This document shows positions 23,101-35,100 of a DNA stretch of 64,000 nucleotides, in pieces. The DNA is from Saccopteryx bilineata. Lineage: Eukaryota; Chordata; Mammalia; Chiroptera; Emballonuridae. Numbering within the stretch: the stretch's first letter is position 1; each line of letters begins with the position of its first letter. The stretch is from contig NC_089492.1 of NCBI RefSeq assembly GCF_036850765.1, forward strand, positions 291,050,590 through 291,114,589, written 5' to 3'. The notes beneath the pieces were generated by a model. That model saw only the letters and a program-made list of their open reading frames with translations, ran no database searches and had not been told where the DNA came from. The position numbers were made by a program, and so were the translations under genes.

Positions 23101-26100
23101 CGGGTTGAGCGATTGACCTGCAGACCTACTAACCCAGGGAGGGCTCTGTCTGCTGCAGCTCACACGCTTCGGTGCCTACTCTCTTCTCTCTCTTTCTCTC
23201 TGTCTCACTCACTCGGTGACCACTTTATATTTCATTGTGTGTAGCCAATTACACACCATTCTGTCATCTTGATGATAGAAGCTGGTATTTAGATTTTTAG
23301 ATGTGGGGTGGTGCATACACTTTTCCTCTTAGCCCATCTGAGATCTCATCTCGAGCATTGTGTGTGGTGACACTGGGCTGACGTGTCAAGAATGCTGAGA
23401 TGGCTTGACCAGGCGGTGGCGCAATGGATAGAGCGTTGGACTGGGATGTGGAAGGACCCAGGTTCGAGACCCCAAGGTCGCCAGCTTGAGCACGGGCTCA
23501 TCTGGTTTGAACAAAAGTTCACCGGCTTGGACTGAAGGTCGCTGGCTCGAGCAAGGGGTTACTTGGTCTGCTGAAGGCCCGCGGTCAAGGCACATACGAG
23601 AAAGCAATCAATGAACAACTAAGGTGTCACAACAAAAAACTGATGATTGATGCTTCTCATCTCTCTGTTCCTGTCTGTCCCTATCTATCCCTCTCTCTCT
23701 CTCTCTCTGTCTCTGTTAAAAAAAAAAAAAAGAATGCTGAGATGATTCATGAAACAAAGCTAATTTCTTTCAGAATTTTAGACCTCAGAATCCCTCTTTC
23801 TCGATCACGTTTCTCTGAAGCTTCCGTTAACCTAGGAGAGTGGCCTTACTTCTCCACGCCTGGCTTCTGTATCCACTTGTTATCCTGTTATGAACGGAAG
23901 TGTAGGCTGAGCACTGGGGGTGTCACTCCCAGTTGCCACTTGGCTCTTACTGCCCGATTCTGTCCTTCACTGTTGACTTTGAGGATCACATTACAGTAGG
24001 TTGTACTGAATTACCCCTAGCATTTTCCAATACAGATGAATAAACTATGTTGGTTTTTGCAGGAAATGGCCTTGTTTAAGGAAGTGAAGTCTCTTCAAAT
24101 GATTCCATCTTACCTGGTACAGCCATTGAAAGCAAATGCTTCTGCCCACCTGGCCATGAGTCAGATGGACCTGCTGGCCCGGCTGCTGAAAGACCTGGGC
24201 ACAGACAACACGGGCTTCACTGTGGACAGCGTGATGAAGGTGAGTGTGCCGGCACGCACCTGTGTGACACACCACCCCTGTGGCCCTGGCACAGAGGTGG
24301 CATCTGGGGCCCGAGGGTGTTGAGTGAAGGAATGAGTGACCTCAGGAACAGCGTGTCAGCTGGCTGGCTAGCAGTCCTGCCGGGCGAAGCCCCTGAGTTG
24401 TGCATGATGTGGACAGACCTTTGTCCATGGAGCTCGGCCAATACAGAGACCAGGTGTCAGGAGAGCCGGCAGCGCGCACAAGTGCACCTCACACAGCCCG
24501 CCTGTCCTGTCCTCTCCTATCCTGCTGTGGATGGCCTAAGGAAACCATGGACACTGCGGGAGGGAAGCTGCTGCCAAACCAAGAGCCCCTCCTTCCTGAC
24601 TCCAGACGGGCCGAAGGGCAGCTCGGGCGTGGGGGGTCCTGGGCAGCCACAGACGTGCTCTCCCGACCGCCTTCAGTCCACCCTGCACGTCAGACCTCCC
24701 TCCGTCCCTCTCCGCCAGTGGTGCATGACTGACAAGTGTCTCCGTAGTCGGGACCCCACATCGCTGCTGACTCAGACCGGGCTTTGCACCTGGTGTGCTG
24801 ACATTACCAGGGCCACATAGGCCCGTTTACAGTGCACCTGTTTCACCCACAGACCTGTGATTTACACTCGGAATGAAGACATCTTTGAGTACGTCCTCCC
24901 ACCTCCTCCCAGCACTCCGGCCCGGCTCTTCCAGCCTGTGGCCTCAACCCCCTTCGGTTAATCATGCCGACTCTCACGTGGAGTCCTCAGGCCTCGCCCT
25001 CTCCTTTATGTACACACACCCCCTCAGGGTCTCTCCCACACCCCCACCTGACTGGAAGGCTCTCAAGTCTCTCCCCGGCCTGTGCCCTCCCTGAACGGCT
25101 GGCTCCCCACCCGCTTCGCTCAGCACCTCCCATGTAGTCCGTGAGCGGCATAGGTGCGTGTCCATACCCAGCTCCGCCCTCCTGCTTCTGTCGCTCGGGC
25201 CACGCACCTGGGCTCCATATCTGGCTGCCCCTTTGTGTCCAGCCCCCGCCAGCCGTGCGGTGGGCTCGCCCTCAGGGGCATCCAGCACCTGGCTGACTCA
25301 CTCCCACTGTGACACCCAGCCCAACCAAGCTCTGCTCCCTCCACGGCTAGTCCTGGCTCCCGGAGGGCGTTCCCCTCGCCCTCCTCCCCGCGTTCGGGTT
25401 CAGTTTCCTGTCCCCGCTCCCCCAGGTACGATGCCTGCCCACATGGTCATGCTCTTGACTGGCAGCAGGCCGCCTAGGTGCCAGCCTGAGCTCCGGGCCA
25501 GTCGGTGGGCTGCAGCCCCTCTGCATTTCAGGGTGCACGCAGTGGAAGCGCCCTGCTCTCCCCCATCACGGCAGTGCAGTCCCGTGGGGCCCCGCAGCTC
25601 CATTTGATACTTAGGGGCTCGCTCTCCTCCAAGTGTATTGCCTCCAGCCTTCCCACATAACCACGGGGTCACCCAGTAAAGGACAGGGATTGGACGACTC
25701 TGAAGTGGGAGGTGACTGTCAGCCAAGCCTAACTCCACGGGGCCTGAAGTGTAATGGCTGTGCCTACAGAGGCACAGGGCAGGGCTTTGTGGAGCCCACG
25801 GCCAGCTTGTCGGTCTGAAGCCAGTGGGATGGATCCAGACCTAGGAAGTAGAAGAGGAGGAATGAAGAAATGCAGGAAATGGGGCGGGGGGTGGTAACTG
25901 CAGAGCGAAGTCCTGGAGCCCTGAAGGGGCCAGGCCGCATCATGCACAGAAGTCCTGGAGTCACGAAGGCGCCAGGCCACAGCGCAAACGGGAGGACAGC
26001 TCAGTGGAGTCTTAGCGGGGGGAAGTCAGCTCAAAGCCAAGCGGGTGGTAGAGGTGTGGGAAGTGAGGAGGAAATGTGATGAGATGCTCATGGACGTCTG

Positions 26101-29100
26101 GGAGAGGGGGCTGCAGGTCCTTTACTGTGCAGTGCCAAGGACCCTGTGACCCCTAGGGCTGTAAATGCATGTGCAACCAGCTGGCATGATTGTCACATCA
26201 GCCATCACAGCCTCTTCTCCTGGCAAACAAAGAGGAGGAGAGTCCGGGTGCAGGGGCTGCACAGACGCCCCCGATGCGGGGCGGACCACACCATTGGGCT
26301 GGACACCGGCCGTAGGGACGGGAGGAGAGGATAGGTGGCAAAGGTGGCAAAGGGTGGGATGAAAGGGTCGAGGTCCTGCTGGGGTTGAGGGGTCGTCAGG
26401 GGAGAGGTACAGAAGTGAGCGGAGAGGTGGGAGGGGGTGGCCTCAGGGAGGATCTCAGGCCAGTGCTTCGAGGTGGTGCGGCAGCTGGAGAGGACAAGGT
26501 CTGGGGTGACACCAGGAGTTGTGCCAGGCTGAGACCGTGGGGAGCACAGAGGCCCGCAGGACCCTTCCCAAATGTGGTAACTAACGTCCATCCGAGACGG
26601 GCTAAAGGCAGTGTGCTGCATTCGCGTGCCAGAGTGCCAAACAGTAAAGTGAGTGGAGCGGGTCGCGCCGAGTGAACGTGCACAGATATCGAAAGCGCTG
26701 AGTAGGACAAAAGGGAGTTCCAGAATAAGCATAGTACACATGTGCGCACACGCAGGGGTGTCTGGGCAGCGTGCAGCCGGCTCCAGGAGGCCGAGCGGCC
26801 GGTGTGCCAGAGACAGACACGCTCAGCACGGTGGCCAGGGATTATTGCTGGAACAGAGAAAGATCCAGAACAAACGTGGGCGATCGTGACCCTGGTTAGT
26901 CCAGGTGGTCGATGCACAGAGTTAACTCTGTCTTCTCGTCTCTGTGCTTAAAACAGCTCATAATACTTAATGTAGAGTGTGTGGAAGGGGTAGAACCTGA
27001 GAGTCCTTGTAAATCAGTAAGTGGGGAAATGCAGAACACCCTCCCCTCCCCTCCCCTCCCCATCCAACCTGAGCTCACGCACGGACATGTGCTCCCCCAA
27101 GCGAGAGCCATGTCCCCAAGAGCTGGGATTCTGTGGCATTTTCTCGTCCTTTTCCAAGTGTCTGTAATGTGCTCTGTTTCCCTGATGCGGGACGAAGTGC
27201 CCTGCGCTCCACGGCATCAGTGACAACTGGAGCCCCTCTCTGTTCAGTTCGCAGTGCGTGCCCTGGAGCACAGAGTGTACGAGGTCCGGGAGACCGCCGT
27301 CAGGGTGGTTCTGGACATGTACAGGCGGCACCGGGCTTCTGTCCTGGAGTACCTCCCCCCGGACGACAGCACCACGCGCAGGAACATTCTATACAAAACC
27401 ATCTTCGAGGGGTTTGCTAAAATAGACGGCAGGCCTACCGATGTGGAAGTCAGGGTGAGTTAAGTATGAGTGTGGAAGGAGTGGTCTGACACGTGAATAA
27501 GCTGGCCTTGTTCAAGGAGTGACTGTACAGGGACCCGCACACCCCGAGCGCCCGGTCGCCGGCTCAGACCCTGCACTTCCCTTTGCACCTGCGAGGCTGT
27601 CCCCACCTGTAATCATGCTAGCGTGAGGACATCTGTAGCCTCATCAGTCAGAATGTTCTTAATTGGATGTTTACGTTTAACCCTCGTTATAGGATTAATC
27701 TTACTAGTATAGTGTATAAGAAGCCCAGTTTATGTGTGTAATCTGTCTCCCACTTTCTATGGCTACTCTAAAAAGCTATTCTAATGGAAAAATAACTTTC
27801 ATACCAGGCACAGAAAAAAGCGGCTACAGAAGAAGCAGAAAAACAAAAGAAAGAAGAAATTAAAGTTTTACAAGGGCAGTTAGCAGCACTGAAAGAAATG
27901 CAAGCCAAAGTTCAGGTGGACCGGGTTCAGGTGAGCTGGGTTCAGGTGGACCAGATTCACATCGGGCCAGGGGCCAGGTGGGGCGGAGTTCAGGTGGGCT
28001 GGGTTCAGGTGGGCCAGATTCACATGGGGCCAGGGGCTAGGTGGGCCAGGCTCAGGTGGGGCTAGAGTCCAGGTGGGCCAGGCTCAGGTGGGGCTAGAGT
28101 CCAGGTGGGCCAGGCTCAGGTGGGGCTAGAGTCCAGGTGGACCGGGTTCAGGTGAGCTGGGTTCAGGTGAGCTGGGTTCAGGTGGGCTGGGTTCAGGTGG
28201 GCTGGGTTCAGGTGGGCTGGGTTCAGACGGGCTGGGTTCAGGTGGGCTGGGTTCAGACAGGCTGGGTTCAGGTAGGGCTGGGTTCAGGTGGGCTGGGTTC
28301 AGGTGGGGCCAGGGTTCAGGTGGGCCAGATTCACATGGGGCCAGGGGCAGGTGGACCAGGTTCAGGTGGGGCTTCAGTCACCTGGGGTCTACAGGGTTCT
28401 ACCATGGGCTTTGCGTTAGAACCCTGTGACCATGGACTTCATTATGGAAACACACAGCACACTGTGTTTGCTCTTCACAGCATTATTGAAATGGGTACTT
28501 AATTCCTGATTGGTTGTTAAACTCTTTTGGGGTTAAATGGACAGCATCTTCCTTAGCTCATGTGCATGCTGTTCGTGTTCCCTGGGGGGTGGGGTGAGCT
28601 GCTGCGAATGCTGAGCGCAAACTCTGGGCGCAGAGGGACCCCATCCTGTCTGCAGCTCCCCAGGCTCTATCAGAGGCTGTTGGGAAAAGGAACTTGAACC
28701 TAAGCATCTGATTTCCGTGCGTTAAAAAGGCAAGGTCTTGGGCAAATGGTCGACATTGGGAAGCTCTAAGTCTTGCGCCTATAGGAGACATGTAGGCAGT
28801 GGGATCAAACTGCTCGGCTCCTGGGATTTATATTAGCTTCATGCCACTGATTTTTGTTACTAAGCCTGTAAGGAGTATAATGCTGGTGCCGAAGCCAGGC
28901 AGGTCCACGTTGCATTCTGGCAGATGGTAGGGAAACTGCGGGGCTGGAAAGTGTTGGGCCACTCTGTTTAATGAGTCTCGCAATGGCTGATGAGCACACA
29001 GGTGGGGGAAACTGCTTCTCCGGCAAAGAAATGGCAAAATGGCCCCTTATAGTGGCAGGCAGGCAATCTGCAACCCGCCATGCCCCTGAGCCCAAGCACC

Positions 29101-32100
29101 CATAGCCTTCCATAGGCCATACACACGTGCAGCCACGTTCACGCACCGATCAGGAGAAGCACTTGCAGCCGGGAACCAGCAAGCAAGCCTAGCACAGCTG
29201 CTTCCAACAAGGAGGAAAATTAAATGTAAAGAAAGAAAGCAGAGGGATGGGCACTGCTGCAGGGACCTCAGGCTACACGTGGAGGTAGGGGGAACTGCCT
29301 GGTAAGTGGTCCAGCCGCTTCCTCTTCACAAAGAAGGACTAGATGAGAATGAGGACGAGAAGACGGCTGAATGTATCTGAGTGCCTGTGGCAGAGAGGTG
29401 CACACCACCTCCCCTAATGCTGGCATGTCGGGATGGCCGTAGAAAGGGAGAAGGCTCCCTTCAGGAATGGGGACAGAGGAGCAAGGAGCTCCTGGGACCA
29501 GCTGGGGGCAGTGCCTTCTGCCCACACAGTGGGATTCAGAACTGAGACCTTCAGGTGCCGTCAGACTGTCCCACTAACCCGCTGTCGCAGGTCCATACCG
29601 GCATGGCCCATCCGCCCGCTGGTGAACCTGCCACTGGGGCCTCCCTTTTCTGTGCAGTGTGCTCAGTGTGCCTGCGCACTGGAGGGGGGCTTGCTTGCGG
29701 AGAACGTGGCAGGAGGCCCCAGTCGGGTCACCACCCGTTGCTGCCAGGAGACACTGAAGTTCTTCATTTAGTCACAAGTTGTGTGCTGGGCACACAGGGG
29801 ACACAGCAGTAAACTGACAGATGGGAACCCCCACCCTTGTGCCTTTCCTGTCCGGCAGTGGAGACTGTCAACCACTGTCAACACAGGTGCTGGGGAAGGG
29901 CGTGACAGTGTGGTCTGTGCTGGGGGGACGGTGCCAGGGGAGGGCGGCACCCAGAACTGTGCGGCCCAGCCTGGAGGACGGAGGACGAACAGCAGGGGTG
30001 CCGGAGTGGCGGGGCATATGGAGCCACATGGACATGGGCAATGAGTGGGAGTGTTGCCTGGGAAGCAGAGGAGGGTTCGTGCAGAAGGAAGTCCCCACAC
30101 TGCGGCGTGAATGCGCACTCAGCCTTGGTTTGGAGCCAGGCCGGGGCACCTCCAGAGTGCGGGTGGTGAGGAGCGGGGGTGCAGCCGGGCGGACAGGGTT
30201 TACTGGCACGTCTGACAGGGGCCCTGCAGGTGAGTGAGAGGAGGGGTACCCAGTCTGCCAGGTGTTGAGGCCTGTGGGACTGAACTGCCGAGGACACTGA
30301 CCACAACAGAGCCCACTGAGGGGCAGGGGTGGGACAAGCGGAGACCATCCCATGAAGTGAGGTTAAAGGTGGCTGGAGACTCCAGTAGAGACGCTGAGGG
30401 AGCGCAGGGTCAGCAGGGGGGCTCACGCTGGGGTTGCAGAGAGGACCCCGCGCCCGGCTGGGGGGAGGGCACAGGGGCTGCAGAGAGGACCTGTAGGGAA
30501 AACAGCTGGGCTAGGCTTGCTCACTTGTTTTCCGCTGCAACTGCTTTGCATGATTAGTACTTGAGCACGTGGCAGAGAGCCTATGTAAGACTTGTGGGTA
30601 GGTTTCTGCGGGGTTGGTTCTCCTGGTTGCTTGTCTGCTTCTGGAGAAGCGGTTTTCCTTGCCTGCTCACTTGCCTGCCTCTGCACGAATACAAGTGGGG
30701 ATGGCCCAACACCCTTTGGCTCTGCGGTTCTTCTGTGGTCTGGCTGAATCCAGTGTGAACCTGCTTAGCCTTGACCGGCATTACAGGACCCCAGGCCTGG
30801 GCTGGGGGGCCATGGGGAAGAGGCAGGCAGCAGAGGGGGTCTGGGTCCCGGGAAGGAGTTGGTGGGAAGCTGGAGGAAGGGAGGCTCAGGCCACCCCGGG
30901 AGCTAGGCCTATAAGGACGTCGGGGAGGAGGGCTGCGGCACGTGTGCTGCTGAGAGCCCCTTGGGAGGGGGATGCTGGTGACGGGTGAGCAACGTGGAGG
31001 GGTGGTGGCCTTGACCAAGATTGGTTTCCGTGGAGTCCACGACAAGACCCCGGAGGGAGGGAGACCAGGAACTAGGGAACAGGTGCTAACACTTTCGGGA
31101 TGAAAACGTTCTGGATGGACGTGCGCCCTGCAGCCATTTGTCCTGACCCCCTGGTTCTGTGTCTTAGGAAAAGGAAGGCGAGGCCACGGCAGCAGAGTGT
31201 CCGGGTACGTAGTGAACGCATGTGGTGAAAGCACACACACAGCCCGTCTGCCCCCTGCTGCACTCGGGCCGCTGCGAGCCTGTCCACCGGTATTAACGTG
31301 CATGTTTTTAAATACATTTCACATTAAATGTTACTAAAAAAACAACAACTGATGACCAAAACTTTGAAAATAGTTTCCACAAAGGGTTACTTAAATTGCT
31401 TCCTCTTGGACTTCCCCAGAAACATGCGGAAGGAGAGCAGCTGCAGCCAGTTCTCCCGAGGTTCCCGAGAACCACTGTCTGGACAAGTGAGTAGAGCAGC
31501 TCTGTCCCAACGGGGGTGTGGACGCGTCTGCCCTTCCAGTGGTCTCTGCAGTGGGGACACCACGTCTGACGCGGTCAGGGAGGAGGCGCCCGTCTGGATG
31601 CGCAGGAGCTAGCCCAGAGCAGCAGGGCAGCAGCAGTGTGTCCCCCCAGGAAGGTGAGGGCGCATTGCCCCGCCTCTGCTCCTGATGGACACTACGTGTC
31701 CTTTCTGCTTGATTATTCCGACGAAGTTAGACTTTGAAGGTCTCTTAAGCAAAGTTCGATACACCTGCGTGGTATCAGAGGCACCGTCCAAACTGCCTGA
31801 AGCCCTGCCCCAAGGCCCTGTCCCAACGCCCCGCAGACGCAGCCCCACAGCCAGCCTGCGCCATCAGGCTCTACTCTCCTTTGTTTCAGTCTGTGCATCT
31901 TCTGCGGGGAAAGGAGCGCGTCCTTCACGGAGGAAGGCCTGGACCTTCACTACTGGAAGCAGTGTCTCATGCTGACGAGATGCTACCACTGCAGACAGGT
32001 CAGGCGGCTGCGGCCGGCCCGCAGCTCTGCAAATACCCCCGGCCCCAGCCTCCGCAGGGGACAGGCTGGGGGAGTAGTGGGACGCCTGGCACCCTCTCTG

Positions 32101-35100
32101 TTGGGGTTGCTTCTCTTCTCCTGACGCAGCACGTATCCATAAACGCATACCTGTCACAAGTGTACAGCTCGAGATGTCACAGAATAGACACCCCGGGGTC
32201 ACTACCACTCAGACTGGGTACCTGTAAAGTCCAGTCGCAGAGTCTTGATTTCTGACAGTTTTTATCTGAGTTTCATATAAACCTAATCAGATACCGTATG
32301 TAATTACAGTATTGTGTCATAGTTCCTTGCTCTATCACAGTTTACCCACCCAGGCTGGGGGGAGTAGTGGGACGCCTGGCACCCTCTCTGTTGGGGTTGC
32401 TTCTGTTGGGCATACTCAGGGCGTGGGGACCTGCTGCTGGTCCCCGGACCTCTGCGCTGTCTTCACCTGCCACCCCACCAATGTGGGTGGGACCCCTGGC
32501 TGCCCTCTCGCCCGTCTCCAAGTCCGTGCCGATCTCTTTCACTGACCTGTTACTCAATATTCCCAGTGTGCCCGTGCCACTTGCATCTGTGCATTGGGCC
32601 GTCCCCAGCAGGTCTGCTCTTTTCGCTGTCTCTTTTTATTTAAAATTTTTATTTTTAACTTATTCTGTTGACATAGTTTCAAGTGTCCCACTCAATATAA
32701 CATTCTCTACCCCCTGTATTGTGTCCCCCAAGCCCCAGTCTATGTGTCTTTTCGCGGACAGAAGCCTTGCATTTGAATGTGGTCTACCTTGTGTCAATCT
32801 CTTATAGCTAATGCTTTTTGCATCCTGTTTAAAAATCTTCTCCTACCCCAGTCTTCATCCCTTGTCTGATGCAGGGGAACTTTCTGACAAAGGAGGAGGA
32901 CTCTAAGGAGGATGCTCTCTGCCCCTGTGGGGCTCTGTCCATCTTGCACTAGAGCCCCAGGCCCTGTGGCTGGCAGTGCCCACTCCTGGACCCAGCGTGC
33001 ATGCTGGCTCTCGGCAAGGTGTACAGGTCTGCAGCATGGAGCTCTAAGGCATACATGGGCCTCCTTCCAAAGCTGTCAGCAGGGTGGGCACACCTGTGAC
33101 GTGCTTTGTGACCCTATGTCTGTGCACATTCTCGCAAGCAGCTGGGAGCCGGCCTTGGGAGCTCTGAGCTGTTCTCCCCTAACACAAATGTCACCCTAGA
33201 AGTAACAGTGGCTTCCCCCATGCCAGCCCTTAGCAGCAATCTTGATACTAAGGTCGGGTGACCATGTCCTTAATGCTAAGGATGCTGAGAAGGGCATGGG
33301 CTCTTCAACCAAGTAAATAAGTGACCGCAGGAGCTCAGTGGGGCAGGTGCCAGAGGAACCGGCACGCATGCCGAGCTCCACCTTGTACAATGGAGGCTCA
33401 GTGACTACAGCACCGGGCCAGTGCCAGACAGTGCCGGCTGGCCTGGGCAGGGCGTGCGTCGGCGTTCCCAGCAGCGTGCTTTGTTCCGTGTTTCGGATCC
33501 AGGTGGTTGAGATATCCAGCTTGACGGAGCACCTGCTGACAGAGTGTGACAAAAAGGATGCATTTGGAAAGTGTCACCGCTGCAGCGAGGCTGTTTTGAA
33601 AGAGGAGCTGCCTAGACATATCAAAGTGAAGGACTGTAACCGTGAGTGCCTCCTCGGGTGCCATGTCCCTAGCTCGCCCTGGGGAAGGGCTATCCCTGCT
33701 TCTCTGCCCCTCGCCCAAGTTCCACAGGAGTAACCACATCGTGTCTCCCGACACCATTTCAGCTGCCAAGCCAGAGAAGCTGGCGAGCCGGTGCCCGCTG
33801 TGCCACGAGAACTTTGCCCCTGGGGAGGAGGTGAGGCCCCGCCACACCCTGCATACCTGTCACCCGCCCCCCCCCACCACGTGCTCCCTCCCACGTCCTG
33901 TGGCAGCACCTCCAGACAGCACGTCCCCCCCCCCCCGTGCAGATGTCCACTGCAGAGCACTAAAATGTGACTGTGGAGCCAAAGGGGTGTCAGGTCCACG
34001 CTCTGCGGTGGTGGCGGGGCCGTGACCTCACAGGGTCAGAGCACGTCTTCCCCTGGCCCCAGAGGCCACACGTCAAGACTGGTTGCACATTTAACTCACG
34101 TGATAAGGTACTTTTTGTCCCATAGGGCTTTCTGTGGTGATGGCTGATTGTCCCCTTGGTGTCAGTTAACGTGTCCCTGCGTCCTGTGTCCCCCACGAGC
34201 TGCAGGGCGGGCAGTAGCCTGTGCAGGTGCAGGTTTGGCATGGTCAGGTTCTACTTCCTGTGGCCACTGTTTCTGTGAGGAGCTCATGACAGGTGCAAGG
34301 TTACAAGTGCTGACTCCCGGGCCCACGTCACCAGCTCTGGGGACTGCGACATCCAGATGTCCAGTCCTGCCGCTGCTTCTCCATCACCAGCTGGACTGGC
34401 TCTTGGCAGAAACTCTCCCCCTGTGTCCTCGGGCCGCCTGGGCTCGGCTTCTGCTGGAAGAACAGAAACGTGTCCTCCTCGCCTTGTTTGCTGGTTTTCA
34501 GATAGCAACCTGGGCCCTTGTTTGGGCAGCTCCCTTGTTCCGTTTTGTTTTGTTGGGAGTGTCTTTGTGAACTCATCATGGGCTGGAACCACCGGCCCTG
34601 TCACTGTGGCCTCCATCCTTAGTGATGCTCTTCCCACAGGCTCTGACGTTGCTAGGAACCCAAAGGGCTCAGAGCTCCCTGGCCATCTGGGGCCCAGTGC
34701 CAGGGTCAGCCTGTCCTTCACAGAGGCCAGTTCCCCTCAGTGGGGAGTCGTACTTCGGAGCCACTACAGGGGTCTCAGAACCTACTCTGGGTTAGCCAAT
34801 GCTCCAGCCCTCTCCAGGACAGACCAGGGAAGCATTCAGATACGTGCTGTGTGCTCAGTTGATACATTCTGATCCCGAATCTGAGCTGCATAGGTTTTCT
34901 TTAACCTCTTCCTTCCAAGAATCCAGGTCTCAAAGCCCTGGAGACGGCAGCATCAGAATACCCCAAATTATTCATTGCTTTCCCCCGTTGGCAGGTAGGA
35001 CAGGCTCAGGAGAGCAGGGCCAGGACCTGACCGTGCAGTGACAGCAAAGGGTCACATTTGTGCCTAGGCCTTTGTCTTTACTGCATGCCCACTGGTGCCA

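Noticed and set aside
28137..28502. 121-codon frame with repeated VQVGW-type peptides
   Set aside because: Translation of the intronic 15-bp minisatellite. Only the first one or two units could be coding, and only by alternative donor use.
30581..31303. 240-codon minus-strand frame
   Set aside because: Runs through CEP104 intron 15 and LTR-like copy C; proline/serine-rich with no similarity seen.
33642..34025. Plus-strand frame overlapping CEP104 exon 20
   Set aside because: It includes the exon 20 frame by chance but runs through intron on both sides; the exon is defined by its splice sites and the CPLC motif.
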